DNA of 64,000 bases from Paenibacillus sp. CC-CFT747 (GCA_030323305.1 CP106741.1:1638001-1702000), one strand, 5' to 3'; positions 40,431-50,114 are shown, numbered from the stretch's first letter. A program made the numbers and translations. Notes: generated by a model from the sequence alone, not told the origin.

Positions 40431-41865
40431 TCACCGGCGGGGGCCAATCACAATGACCGTTCCCTCCGGTCCGCTTTCGATCCGGCTCCGCAGGTTCATT
40501 TCCTTCAGCATCAGGGAAGCGATGGACAACCCGATGCCCGCTCCCTTATCCGCCGAATCGCCGTTCATGCCGGGCCCGCGGTCAGCAATCTCCATTCGTC
40601 CGCCTTGCTCTGCATACACTTTCACCCCGAGGTACCGGCCGGTTTTGGCATGGCGGAGCACATTCTGAAAATAATTGTCGAGCACCCGCTCGAGCCATTC
40701 GGGATCGATCTCCCAGTAGACCGAGGTTTCAGGAAAATCAGGCTCAAGAACGAAGCCCTCCTTCTCCAATACCGGGTACCAGTGGGCAAGCAGCGTCCTA
40801 GTCATGCGGACGATCTCGACCGGCTTCGGCCGGTACGGGTACTTGCCCGCGGAGAGCAGCGAATACGAGAACAGGTTCTCGATGAGCTGGGCCAGGTACC
40901 CGATTTTACGCTCGATCAGGCCGACCGCTTCCGCCCCTTCGGGCTGAGCGGCTCTTCCTTCAGCCGGAAGGCCAGCCCGCGTATCGTCGTAAGCGGAGTC
41001 CGCAGGTCATGGGACAGCTTCGCGATCAAGTCGCGGCGCAGGGCTTCTTCCTCGGCCTCGCGCAGGCGGCTGGTCTCGAGCTTGCCGACCATATCGTTGA
41101 AGGCACTTTCGAGCTTGCCGATCTCGTCCCCGTTCTCAACGGTAGTCGGCTGCGGGATTCCGTTACCCGACGGCGTGGTCATGGCGGCCTGAAGCCGCAC
41201 CAGCCGGCGCCGGATCCGGTAAAAGAAAAGCAGGGAGACGAACAGGAAGAGCGAGAGAATGAGCAGGGTCCCTCCGACGAAGACCATGCTGTAGTTGTCC
41301 CTCACCTTCTGGCCTTCCGGCTTCATCTCGGAGCGGGGCACCTCGAGCACCATGAAGCCCGAAGAGGCCGCCTGGACGGCAGCGACTCTGTCTTCCTTCC
41401 CGCCTGTAGAAGAGGCGCCGGCTGTCCCTTCCGCCTCCCCGGCCCCTTCCTCCCCGCCGATAAAAGCCACGACCGTATAGGGATCGCCGTCGTAGCTTTC
41501 CTTCATGAATTTTACCGTATAGGCGGACGTCCAGACCTCCGGAAGCGACGTCTTCTCCGGCAGCTGGAGGCGGGTCCTGCCCGTCCCGTCCACCCAGAAC
41601 ATGGAGGCTTTGTCGTAGCGGGCCTGCAGGCGGCGGAGGGCCGCATCCACGGCTTCGGCATCCGCTCCCTTTAGCTTCTGCGCTTCCGCATGCCACATGT
41701 TCTTTAGCTTCGTGCCGTCCTGGTACAAGCCTGTTTCCCCTCCGAGGACAGAAAGGGGACATAGAGAAGAATGGAAATAAGCGGAAACATTAAAGGAATC
41801 AGCACGAGGGCGCATAGAACGATAAGCAAATATTTGGCGAGGAGGGAATTTCGGAGCCGTATCAT
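40431..41865 (-). CDS. Sensor histidine kinase of peptide-resistance module (two frameshifts)
   Basis: About 478 residues. Helix 1 ([20 protein letters not shown]), a ~190-residue extracellular sensor, helix 2 ([20 protein letters not shown]), HAMP, then the phospho-acceptor [20 protein letters not shown]. The HATPase domain ends [22 protein letters not shown] and [10 protein letters not shown]. Shifts lie near 41750 and 40925. The ATG overlaps the regulator's TGA. The large external domain contrasts with the sensor-less BceS kinases and is closer to NisK/SpaK/CprK. It probably detects a peptide outside the cell. Confidence 0.88.
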
Positions 41866-42531
41866 ACTCTCACCCGGTACCCGAGTCCACGGACCGTTTC
41901 AATAATGGCGGGAGCCCCGGGATCGATCTCCAACTTCTCCCGAAGGTAGCGGATGTGGACGTTGACCGTTTTGTCCCCTTCCATATAGGGCTCCCCCATA
42001 CGGACTCATACAGCTGTTCCTTGGTCAGAATCTGGTTCGGATGCCGAAGAAAGCACTGCAGAATTTGCAGCTGCTTCGCCGTCAGCCCGATTTCCTCCCG
42101 GGTACGCGTATCGATCACCGAGGGACGGCCCAGGTGGACAAGCAGGTGGCCGAGCCGGAGTTCCCCGTCCTCTCCCTTGTCGAACCGGCGGAGCAGCACC
42201 TCGAGCCGGGCGGCCAGCTCATCCGGGTGAAAGGGCTTCGTCAAATAGTCGTCGGCAAACTGAAGCCCTTCCACCTTGTCCTCGACCGCCGAGCGCGCCG
42301 AGAGCATAAGCACCGGCACCCCGGGCATTTCCCTTTGAGCCGGCGGCCGACAGAGAAACCATCCAGTCCAGGCAGCATCACATCGAGCACCACCGCATCC
42401 GAATCCTTCACCCGTTCGGCCGCCCCTTCCCCGGAAAGCAGCCAGTCGACCCTATACCCCCGCTTTTCCAAGTCCTCCTTCACCCAGGTCCCGATATCCG
42501 AGTCATCTTCAATATATAAAATCCGCTTCAT
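41862..42531 (-). CDS. OmpR-family response regulator of peptide-resistance module (two frameshifts)
   Basis: About 224 residues. Receiver: [20 protein letters not shown], phospho-acceptor Asp in [19 protein letters not shown], and [11 protein letters not shown]. The winged helix reads [20 protein letters not shown], then [14 protein letters not shown] and [15 protein letters not shown], ending GLGYRVRV at TGA 41862-41864. Shifts near 42335 and 42000. First gene of the operon. The operator at 42592 lies 61-77 bases before its start, suggesting autoregulation. Confidence 0.88.
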
Positions 42532-42591
42532 AAGCGATCTCCTTTCGCTGCCGTATCCCTTCAGAATAGACAAACCGAAGGAGAATGAAAA

Positions 42592-42608
42592 GTTAAATTT
42601 GGTTTAAA
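42592..42608 (-). promoter_or_regulatory. Predicted operator before the response regulator gene
   Basis: Minus strand TTTAAACCAAATTTAAC; see the near-identical site at 40410-40426. Predicted binding site for the downstream OmpR-type regulator. Confidence 0.65.
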
Positions 42609-42653
42609 AGCCGATCTTCAGCCGGTGAGGTGTCAGCTGGTCCCCTGCAAATC

Positions 42654-42689
42654 AAAAAGACCGCCTTCGCGAGCAACGCGTTGGCGGCC
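42654..42689 (-). terminator. Intrinsic terminator of the small membrane gene
   Basis: Minus strand GGCCGCC and CGCG arms pair with CGCG and GGCGGTC, then TTTTT. It separates the small membrane gene from the regulator operon. Confidence 0.75.
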
Positions 42690-42695
42690 TTCCGG

Positions 42696-42862
42696 CTATT
42701 CGTTCTTTTTTGGCGTAACCTGACCCAGAAAAAGCCTGCCAAATAAGCAGCAATGGAAGATACCGTGAGCAGATAAGCACCATCCAGGCTTCCGGTCATC
42801 GGCCCCAGCACGAAATAGCATACCTCGGTTAGAATACCCAAGAGAATAACAGGCAGTGCCAT
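42696..42862 (-). CDS. Small membrane protein, unknown (probable frameshift)
   Basis: The start MALPVILLGILTEVCYFVLG and second helix YLLTVSSIAAYLAGFFW show two membrane spans. The raw frame then runs through the terminator hairpin, which is unlikely. The alternative frame ends QVTPKKNE and TAG just before that hairpin, implying one lost base near 42728 and a ~55-residue protein. The ribosome site is weak, and GGAGGAAAC lies 15-20 bases upstream, so the true start may be earlier. Function unknown. Confidence 0.45.
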
Positions 42863-43034
42863 CTTCAGCTTTTTGATCCCGTTTCCTCCTGTCCCTTGCT
42901 GTCATTACTTATTAAGACAGCTCTGGATGGAGGTTTGTCTCGTTTTTCCACCTAATCCCAGTTATGCGTTTCTGGCCGGCTCTTGATTAGATGGTTTGAG
43001 CCCACTTCCGGTTCAAGTTGGGCCGCTGCCCTGC
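42863..43034. other. Intergenic sequence upstream of repeat copy 1
   Basis: No gene. GC falls near 42900-42960. It probably contains the promoter of the small membrane gene. Confidence 0.35.
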
Positions 43035-43219
43035 CTAACGAACCCGGGTATCGCTAATGGGCCCTTTACTGGCCTTTTGCCAGGCTAGCGAATCGTAGGA
43101 TCGTTATTTCCTGGAATGAACACGATTTCTGCTTCCCCCGACTGCATTAGCGCTATAGGGATTCGTTAGGTTTGAGAATAAGCCGGTTTTTGCGGAGTAG
43201 GGTTATTAGGATTCCTTAG
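43035..43219. repeat. Composite intergenic repeat, copy 1 (four 24-bp units, F-F-R-R)
   Basis: Units at 43035-43058 and 43085-43108 (forward), 43146-43169 and 43196-43219 (reverse). Each approximates CTAACGAAYC, 5-6 variable bases, then ATCGYTAWT. Start-to-start spacing is 50, 61 and 50 bases. The whole is a long imperfect inverted repeat. A second copy with the same geometry lies at 48533-48718. Flanking CCGTTTACCG occurs after both copies. Confidence 0.75.
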
Positions 43220-43446
43220 GCCGTTTACCGTCCTTTGTCTACCATTGTTTACCTTCCTTCATTTGCCCATTCTAATGAGAGTGGGTACCTCCTCTATCAT
43301 TGTCCGCAGCCCCATGAAGAAGGCCCTCTAACCGCGGGAGGCTAGTGGCATATTGTTGTAGAATATCCAAGGTCTGGACCGCCTGAAGCGTGGCCAGCTG
43401 CTGCTCCTCTTCATCCGAGCATTCCATTCGTAAGGAACGCTTCAGG

Positions 43447-43870
43447 TTATAGTCCAGCCAAGCAACCGGTCCCCAAAACCGTTTCTGGTCTCCATTTCGT
43501 CAGCCTCCTTTGCCAAAGGCTCCTTCGTTCCGAGGCCCTCTCTCCCCTTCGCCGCATCACTGCCCCCTCCCACTCGCTTCGGCTCAGCAGGTAATGATAA
43601 TAAACCTCGTCGTTAATTTCCCTCTGCCCGAGCAGGGTGAAGCCGCATTTCTCGATAACCCGGTTGGAGGGGTGTTCGAAAGCAAGGCGATGGCGGTAAG
43701 CCATTCCCCTTCCGTCTTGGTAAAAGAAAGCGGATAAGGCCTTGGGCCGCTTGAGTGGCGTATCCTTTTCCCCGGTAGTCTCTTGAAATGGCATAGACGA
43801 TCTCCCGGTTAGGAGGGAGCTCGTCTTTGACTCCCGAGCAGCACCATCCGATGAACGGTGGCGGCTCCTC
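43447..43870 (-). pseudogene. Remnant of a GNAT (RimJ-like) acetyltransferase
   Basis: The decayed frame reads PPFIGWCCSGVKDELPPNRE and then IVYAISRDYRGKGYATQAAQ, the acetyl-CoA loop of RimJ/RimL-type enzymes. After a frame change near 43745 it reads EHPSNRVIEKCGFTLLGQRE, the family's C-terminal strand. The N-terminal ~50 residues are missing: upstream of 43870 the sequence turns AT-rich and non-coding. Loss of the 5' end cannot be a single-base error, so I call this a true pseudogene. Confidence 0.65.
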
Positions 43871-43950
43871 TCTTTAATTCATATATACATAAATTGGAAT
43901 TTTCTTTGTATACTTAGGGGGATTCTACTCTGAGTCACCACGGAGGTAAC

Positions 43951-44207
43951 ATGAAACCTCGGAACGTTTCTTTTTTAAGATTTTGTTTGCATTAGCTACG
44001 CTAGTGTCTGCAGCATTTGTGTTCTTTGCCGGCAGCAATCGGAGTGTTTACTTGGGGTTTATGACTCTCTTTCAGGCTTTATATGGATTCGCTAAAGCTG
44101 CTGAGTTAAAGGCTCAAGGACAACCAGGTGTAGTTTCATTATTCATAGCAAGTGTCGGTTGTCTAATAGGAAGCATGGTGATAGTTATGATGGTATTTTA
44201 TTCATAA
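43951..44207 (+). CDS. AT-rich small membrane protein, unknown (one frameshift)
   Basis: ATG 43951 with a textbook GGAGGTAAC start site, MKPRNVSFLR, then a one-base loss in the CTTTTTTA run near 43976. It continues FALATLVSAAFVFFAGSNRS, GFMTLFQALYGFAKAAELKA and VVSLFIASVGCLIGSMVIVM. Three membrane helices, about 85 residues. GC is near 42%, far below neighbours, which suggests recent acquisition. No recognised family. Confidence 0.6.
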
Positions 44208-44372
44208 GGAGTGGAGTGAAGCACCATAACATTTTCAGAAGGGAAGATTTTGTCCTGTCCCCGACTGTCACAAAAAGCGTAACTTAAAGCTGCGCATGAG
44301 CTGGGTCCGGCATCCGCTTGGAGTAGAGTCGCTTTAACAATAAACCAGCTCTTGTTTTCAAGGAGGTAAGGC

Positions 44373-45254
44373 ATGTATTACCCTACGGTAAAGGTGAACC
44401 AGCACTCTAGAAACACCATAGCGGCGGGGCCTCGCCATACCGTTGCTCTTAAATCGGACGGCACGATGATGGCTGTAGGGGATAATAAGTATGGCCAATG
44501 TGATGTAAGCACTTGGCACGATATTGTAGCGGTCGCGGCTGGTAATGTTCATATGGCGGCGAACACGGGAAATGCCCATACCATTGGTCTTAAATCGGAC
44601 GGTACCGCTGTGGCTGTGGGCTGGAATCAGCATGGCCAATGCGAGGTAGCCGACTGGCACCATATTGTAGCGGTTGCGGCCGGTTGGCGTCGTACCATTG
44701 GGCTTAAATCGGATGGCACGGTGGTAGCCGCAGGCCGAAATAAGGAAGGGGAATGCGAGGTAACCGGCTGGCATACTATTGTGGCTGTCTCGGCGGGTGA
44801 CTGGCATACCATCGGTCTTAAAGGGGATGGCACGGTGACGGCTGTCGGTAACAATCGGTACCGCCAATGCGAGGTAAAGGGCTGGCGCGACATAAGGGCG
44901 GTCGCCGCGGGTTACCTTCATACCGTCGGGCTTAAATCGGACGGTACAGTAGTGGCGGCGGGGAATAATCAATACGGCCAGTGCGATGTGAGTGCCTGGC
45001 GCGGTATAGTTGCGATTGCGGCAGGCAGCAGCCATACCATCGGCCTTAAATCGGACGGTACGGTGGTAGCGGTGGGTTGGAATGAACATAGCCAATGTAA
45101 GGTAACGGATTGGCGCGATATGGTGGCGATTGCGGCGGGTTGTGCCCATACCGTTGGTCTTAAATCGGATGGCACGATGATGGCTGTAGGGGATAATCAA
45201 TACGGTCAATGCGAGGTAAGCGCCTGGCGCGGCATCCGGCTTCCGGCTAAATAG
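44373..45254 (+). CDS. RCC1-repeat protein (seven tandem repeats)
   Basis: Intact, 293 residues built almost wholly of seven ~39-residue repeats. Pattern: HTIGLKSDGTVVAVGWNQHG, QCEV, W, then IVAVAAG. This is the RCC1 (regulator of chromosome condensation) blade, and seven blades would close a propeller. No signal peptide or membrane helix, so cytosolic unless exported another way. Repeats 1 and 7 are nearly identical at DNA level (SDGTMMAVGDN). AAGGAGGTAAGGC precedes the ATG. Bacterial RCC1 proteins have varied or unknown roles; a binding scaffold is likely. Confidence 0.85.
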   Translation: MYYPTVKVNQHSRNTIAAGPRHTVALKSDGTMMAVGDNKYGQCDVSTWHDIVAVAAGNVHMAANTGNAHTIGLKSDGTAVAVGWNQHGQCEVADWHHIVAVAAGWRRTIGLKSDGTVVAAGRNKEGECEVTGWHTIVAVSAGDWHTIGLKGDGTVTAVGNNRYRQCEVKGWRDIRAVAAGYLHTVGLKSDGTVVAAGNNQYGQCDVSAWRGIVAIAAGSSHTIGLKSDGTVVAVGWNEHSQCKVTDWRDMVAIAAGCAHTVGLKSDGTMMAVGDNQYGQCEVSAWRGIRLPAK

Positions 45255-45527
45255 ATTTAAACTTATAACTCAACTTTCCGAGTGAAAAAGCCCTGCTGAA
45301 AAACTCCCGTGATGAAGCCGTCTACCTCTTCGATCCCGTTAAGCGATGCAAAAATGGTATAGGATCTCAAGAAATCGTCCTCCCGTTCATGCTGTGATTA
45401 GAACAACTCAACGGGACGGTCCCTAGCTTATCCTAACTCCTTCACGCCAAAAAAGGCACCCGCCCGCTCCATAGAGCACAGGGTGCCTTCGCTTTAGCTG
45501 AGCCCGCCTTGACCGGCTCGAGCCCGG

Positions 45528-46654
45528 TCAGCAGTTAAATACCCTTACCGCCTGCTCGGCCGCCTGCTCCAGCAGCTCGGCGGTGCGGCTCATCGCCTCC
45601 TCGAGCGTCATCGGGCCGTTCACGATGCTGAGGACGGCGGCGAGGCCCTCCTCGTACAGCACCTCGATGCCGCTGCCGACCGAGCCCGCGAGCCCGATCG
45701 CCGGCACGAGGTGCTTCTTCGCGAGGCGCGCGACGCCGCACGGGGTTTTGCCCTCCGCTGTCTGGCTGTCGATGCGGCCCTCGCCCGTGATGAGCAGGTC
45801 GGCGTCCACAAGCCGGCGCTCCAGACCCGTTACCTCCATGACGATGTCGATGCCGGAGTCGAGGCCCGCGTTCAGGAAGGCGAGGATGCCTCCCGCCAGG
45901 CCGCCGGCCGCTCCCGTGCCCGGGATGTCATGGATGGCGTAACCCCTCGTCCGCTCGATCACGTCAGCAAAACGCCCGAGGCTTTCGTCGAGCTGCGCCG
46001 CCATCTCGGGCGTGGCGCCCTTCTGCGGGCCGAACACATAGGAGGCGCCGTTCGCGCCGCAGAAGGGGTTGCCCACGTCGCAGGCCACGATGAACGTGCT
46101 CTCCATGAGCCGCGGGTCCATCAGATCCGTGCGGATCTCGGTAACGCGGGCGAGCTCCGCCCCGCCCAAGCCGACGTTGTGGCCGTCCTTGTCAAGCAGA
46201 TCGGCGCCCAGCGCCTGCAGCATCCCGGCCCCGCCGTCGTTCGTCGCGCTCCCCCGAGCCCGAGGATGAACTGCCGGCAGCCCTCGTCGAGCCCCGCCTT
46301 GATCAGCTGGCCGAAGCCGTACGTCGTGGTGAGCAGAGGATTCCGTTCTTCCGCGCCGATCAGGTAAAGGCCGGAGGAAGCGGCCATTTCAATCACGCAG
46401 GTTTCCCCGCCGCCCAGGATGCCGAACTCCGCCTGAACCTCCCGGCCTAGCGGATCCTTCACGGTCGTCTGCACGAGACGGCCGTCCGTGGCCTCCACCA
46501 GGCAGGAGACCGTCCCCTCGCCCCCGTCGGCCATCGGAACGACGACGGTTTCGCAGTCGGGAATGGCCCGGCGGACGCCGCGCTCGATGGCAAGTCCCGC
46601 TTCCCGGGCGGACAGGCTGCCTTTGAAGGAATCCGGGGCAATGACAATTTTCAT
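45528..46654 (-). CDS. glxK: Glycerate kinase, GlxK/GarK type (one frameshift)
   Basis: About 375 residues. MKIVIAPDSFKGSLSAREAG is the family start. VVPMADGGEGTVSCLV and GLGGSATNDGGAGMLQALGA form the active-site regions (break near 46245 inside the second). VTGLERRLVDADLLITGEGR and IDSQTAEGKTPCGVA close it. Phosphorylates D-glycerate with ATP, usually to 2-phosphoglycerate, feeding glycolysis. ATG follows AGGTGGC. Single-gene unit with no glyoxylate or glucarate genes nearby. Confidence 0.92.
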
Positions 46655-46823
46655 AGTTTTCGGCCACCTTTGGGTAAGTTGAAAGTCTTCCTTTTATTAT
46701 ACCGCCATTCTCTTCCTGTTTCAGCCCTCCCCGGAAGCGGTACATAACCTTAAGTCAGTTACGGAGCTTTTTACGAAAAAGCTTCGTCCAAGTCCGGCAG
46801 TCACTAGGAGAGGAAGGATCGCT

Positions 46824-48300
46824 ATGGCCGTCAGCAAACCGCAAACCCGAGTTCCCGTCAAGAGGGCCGGGCGCCCCCGACGAAAAGTCGCGCGCGTCCT
46901 TCTTCCGCTTCTTGCCTTTATTTTGCTATTGAGCGGAGTCATTTACTATAACACCCATAAGCCGCTTCCGGCCGGTTTGTCCGTGGAGGGGCCCGTTCAC
47001 CGCGTGAAGGATATCGACTTCCTCTACGATCTTACGTATAAGCAGGGAGGTACCGAGAAACAGGAGCAGAGCATTTATAATCGAGTTTTTCAAGCGGTGG
47101 ACGAGGCGGAGAAGTTTATTGTTCTCGACATTTTTCTATTCAACGGGTATTACGACCATGACCAGTCCTTCCCGCCCTTAAGCCAAACCTTGACCGAGAA
47201 GCTCATTGCCCGCAAAAAAGCCGTGCCCGGCCTCCAAATCGTCTTCATCACCGATGAGGTCAACACGACCTACGGCTCCCACGCCGCCGCGAATCTGGAG
47301 CAGCTGAAGGCGAACGGCATCGATACGGTCATCACGGACGTCGATCCGCTGAGGGATTCCACCCCTCTCTATTCGGGCGTATGGCGCACGTTTCTGCAAT
47401 GGTTCGGCCAAGCGGGGGACGGCTGGCTCAAGAACCCGATGGCGGATACTGCCCCCAAAATTACGGTTAGATCCTATATGAAGCTGTTCAATGTCAAAGC
47501 CAATCACCGCAAAGTCATCGCCACCGACAAAACGGTCATTATCCCGTCCGCCAACGCCCATGACGCAAGCGCCAATCATTCCAACGCCGCCCTGCAGGTG
47601 AGCGGCCCTCTCATCGCCGATGTGCTCGCAAGCGAGCAGGCCGCGATTAACCTGGGAGGAGGCGGCCCCAAGGTGCCGGCTTATACCGCCGAAGGAAAGG
47701 AAGAAGGCGACATCCGGGTCCAGCTGCTGACGGAGGGCGGCATTTACCGGCAGGTGCTGCGTTCGCTTAACGAGGCCGGAGCGGGGGATAAGGTGTGGAT
47801 GGGCATGTTCTACCTTGCCGACCGCCAAATCATCGACGGCCTGCTGGAAGCCTCCAAACGGGGGGCCGAGGTCAACCTGATCCTCGACCCGAACCAGAAC
47901 GCCTTTGGCCGCGACAAAATCGGAATCCCCAACCGGCCCGTCGCCTCCGAGCTTCTGGACAAGTCCGGCGGGAACATCCACGTCCGCTGGTACAACACCG
48001 GGAAGGAGCAGTACCACACCAAGCTCCTGTTCATCGATAAACCCGGCGGGGTGGTCATCCACAACGGATCGGCCAATTTCACGAAGCGCAACCTGGACGA
48101 CCTTAATCTCGAGACCAACCTCGGCGTAACCGCGCCAAAGGACAGCGAGGTGGCCGGGAAGTCCGCCGGTACTTTGACCGGCTGTGGAACAACGAGGGGC
48201 GGAATTCACCCTGGATTACGAGGCCTACCGGGACAAAACCGTGCCCCTCAAAAAGGCCGCCTACGCCGTGCAGACGTTCCTTGGGTTTACGACCTTCTAA
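46824..48300 (+). CDS. Phospholipase D-family protein (cardiolipin-synthase-like; two frameshifts)
   Basis: About 492 residues. N-terminal membrane anchor VARVLLPLLAFILLLSGVIY after a basic stretch. Two HKD motifs: NHRKVIATDKTVIIPSAN and YHTKLLFIDKPGGVVIHNGS, each HxK(x)4D. Near the 3' end two shifts about 48158-48210 are needed to recover REVRRYFDRLWNNEG and AEFTLDYEAYRDKTVPLKKA, with TAA at 48298-48300. Likely a membrane-anchored phosphatidyltransferase or phospholipase facing outward. Larger N-terminal insert than typical Cls, so the substrate is uncertain. GGAGAGGAAGG start site. Confidence 0.85.
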
Positions 48301-48424
48301 CGCCTTGTGGGTAGAAGAAATTACGCCTTCCCGCGGTCGTTATCGCCTCTACGATGCTTCTCCAACTAACCTAGCGGACGCATAAGGCCCCAGGCTGTAA
48401 CGGCTGCTGAGCCGGCTTCCCTGT

Positions 48425-48457
48425 TAAAAAACCCTCCGGATATCCCGGAGGGTTCTT
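48425..48457 (+). terminator. Intrinsic terminator
   Basis: AACCCTCCGG pairs with CCGGAGGGTT, flanked by A and T runs, 125 bases after the phospholipase-D gene. Confidence 0.75.
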
Positions 48458-48532
48458 CGGTGCTGCTCCCGGGCGTTCCAGGTACGGACCGCCTCCCTCG
48501 ACAGCCGTTCCCGTCTGTACGCCTCCGTCCAG

Positions 48533-48718
48533 CTAACGAATCGTCATAACCCTATTGGCCGGTTTTGGGATGGTTTTCCATTCTAACGAACCGCCCTATC
48601 GTTATTCGGTCCCATCACGGGCAAAAGCGGGGTCTTCCGCCGAAATAACCATACCAGGATTCGTTCCGTTTCCGGATGTGGCCGAAACAACATCCTTAAC
48701 GATACTGGAGTTCGTTAG
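48533..48718. repeat. Composite intergenic repeat, copy 2 (four 24-bp units, F-F-R-R)
   Basis: Units at 48533-48556 and 48583-48606 (forward), 48644-48667 and 48695-48718 (reverse). Spacing is 50, 61 and 51 bases, the same as copy 1. Spacer sequences between units are not conserved between copies, only the units and their geometry. Confidence 0.75.
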
Positions 48719-48864
48719 CCAAACGGGGGAATAGATCTAGGTTTACGTTGGCCGCCAAACCGTTTACCGGCTTGTCAGGGCTCCAGCCTCTTAATCCTGC
48801 TAGATGGTACCGGATACGCACTAGACCCTTTTCCGCAAGGAATGCTGGGCATCCATATGGCTAT

Positions 48865-49020
48865 TCATCTAAAGTTTGAATTCACTAGATTAATAGAGAA
48901 GAGAATGAGAAATACTATAGCCATAGAGAGCAGCGCGGCTCCTTTCCGGCGGCGGCGATTAAGGAACGAGACGAGCGCCCCGCTCAACAGCGAGAGACCC
49001 CCAAACAGCCTAACGGCCAT
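48865..49020 (-). CDS. Possible small membrane protein or cell-wall-anchor remnant
   Basis: A 51-residue frame MAVRLFGGLSLLSGALVSFL, NRRRRKGAALLSMAI and VFLILFSINLVN. Sequence just upstream in frame reads GGFPFANTG, so the whole resembles a degenerate LPxTG-type sorting signal (motif, hydrophobic helix, Arg tail) with an extra helix. No good ribosome site before the ATG. It may be the tail of a lost surface protein rather than a gene. Confidence 0.3.
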   Translation of the reverse strand: MAVRLFGGLSLLSGALVSFLNRRRRKGAALLSMAIVFLILFSINLVNSNFR

Positions 49021-49341
49021 CCCCGTGTTGGCAAAAGGGAACCCGCCGTTTCTTTAGAATTTCTTCAGGTTTTCCCTACTTGGAAACTAAGATGTTTCGG
49101 ATAAGATGAGTACGTGGCAAGCCGACCGTCACCATGGACCACCGTTAGGCAACGTCACACGCCGACACTGGGAGCCAGCGCAAGGAGCGGTAACGTCCCC
49201 CAGTAGCAGGAGCGGCACAAAAAGAGACTCGCTCTCCCAATCCTGTGCAGGAGAACGGCATAGTATGAAGGAATATAGACGGGTTAGCAGATAATTTATA
49301 CTCGCTTGATGAAAAATTTGATTGACCTGGAGATGAAAACC
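49021..49341. other. Intergenic region with several hairpins before the PAP2 gene
   Basis: No convincing gene. Hairpins can be drawn at about 49168-49208 (ACTGGG/CCCAGT), 49209-49240 (GGAGCG/CGCTC) and 49243-49256 (CCTGTGCAGG). The density of stems hints at a structured leader, but it matches no riboswitch class I know. Confidence 0.3.
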
Positions 49342-50045
49342 ATGAAAGTTTCTTTACAGGCTGGTCACAACGGCAGCCTGAATTCCTCCCGACGGGCCTC
49401 CGGCCGCTGGGCTCCCTGTCTGCCCCTGTTATGGCTTCTCGCCATTCCTGTTCTGAATATCTGCTACGGTCTCCTGAACCGACCCGGGGCCGAGGTTTAT
49501 TCACTGGTCACCGCGTGGGATGAGCGCCTGCCCTTTCTTCCCGTATTCGCCATCCCTTACCTCATCTGGTATCCATTTATTTTCATCACGCTGTTCGCCA
49601 TTCTGCGCCGAAGTCCCGCCGCCTACTACCGGACGCTGCTCGGCCTCTGCTTGGGGCTTGTCGTCTGCTACGGCGTCTACGCCGTGTTCCAAACGACCGT
49701 CGCCCGGCCCGACCTGCCGGAGACCGGCTTCTTCAACCGCCTGCTCGGCTTCGTCTACGCCACCGACCGGCCCTTTAACTGCTTTCCGAGCATCCACGTG
49801 TTGACCAGCTACTTGATGATCAAAGGCGCCCGCGTCTTTGGATGGAAAGCCCGGCTGCTCGTGGCGGCCTTGGCGGCGGCCGTGATCGTGTCAACCGTGC
49901 TCGTGCGGCAGCACGTCCTCGCTGATGCGGCGGGGGCATCCTGACGGCCGAGCTGACCTTTGCCTTGGCCGGGTGGGTGCTCCCTGCCCTGGCGGGACTC
50001 CGCCTGCCGCGCAAAAAGACCGCCTCTACGGCGGCCAAAGGCTAG
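49342..50045 (+). CDS. PAP2-superfamily membrane phosphatase/phosphotransferase (one frameshift)
   Basis: About 235 residues. Six helices. Catalytic C2 motif FNCFPSIHVLTSYL and C3 motif STVLVRQHVLADAAGG match the PAP2_C (Aur1/inositol-phosphotransferase-like) branch. One G is missing in GGGGG near 49933; the restored end is LTAELTFALAGWVLPALAGL and KTASTAAKG before TAG 50043-50045. ATG 49342 is preferred because CTGGAG lies 9 bases upstream. Membrane enzyme acting on lipid phosphates, perhaps undecaprenyl or phosphatidyl species. Confidence 0.8.
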
Positions 50046-50114
50046 ATCAAGCAGGAGTCCTTTATCAAGGGACTCCCTCTCTTCTCAACTTGTCGATTAC
50101 CGGAGGATTAGACC

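Noticed and set aside
44373..45254. Tandem ~117-bp repeats as a possible CRISPR or satellite array
   Set aside because: The repeats are in frame and encode RCC1 blades; no identical repeats with unique spacers.
49100..49300. Cobalamin, M-box or other riboswitch before the PAP2 gene
   Set aside because: Short resemblances only (CCGTTAGG; CACTGGGAGCC); the conserved cores of those classes are absent.
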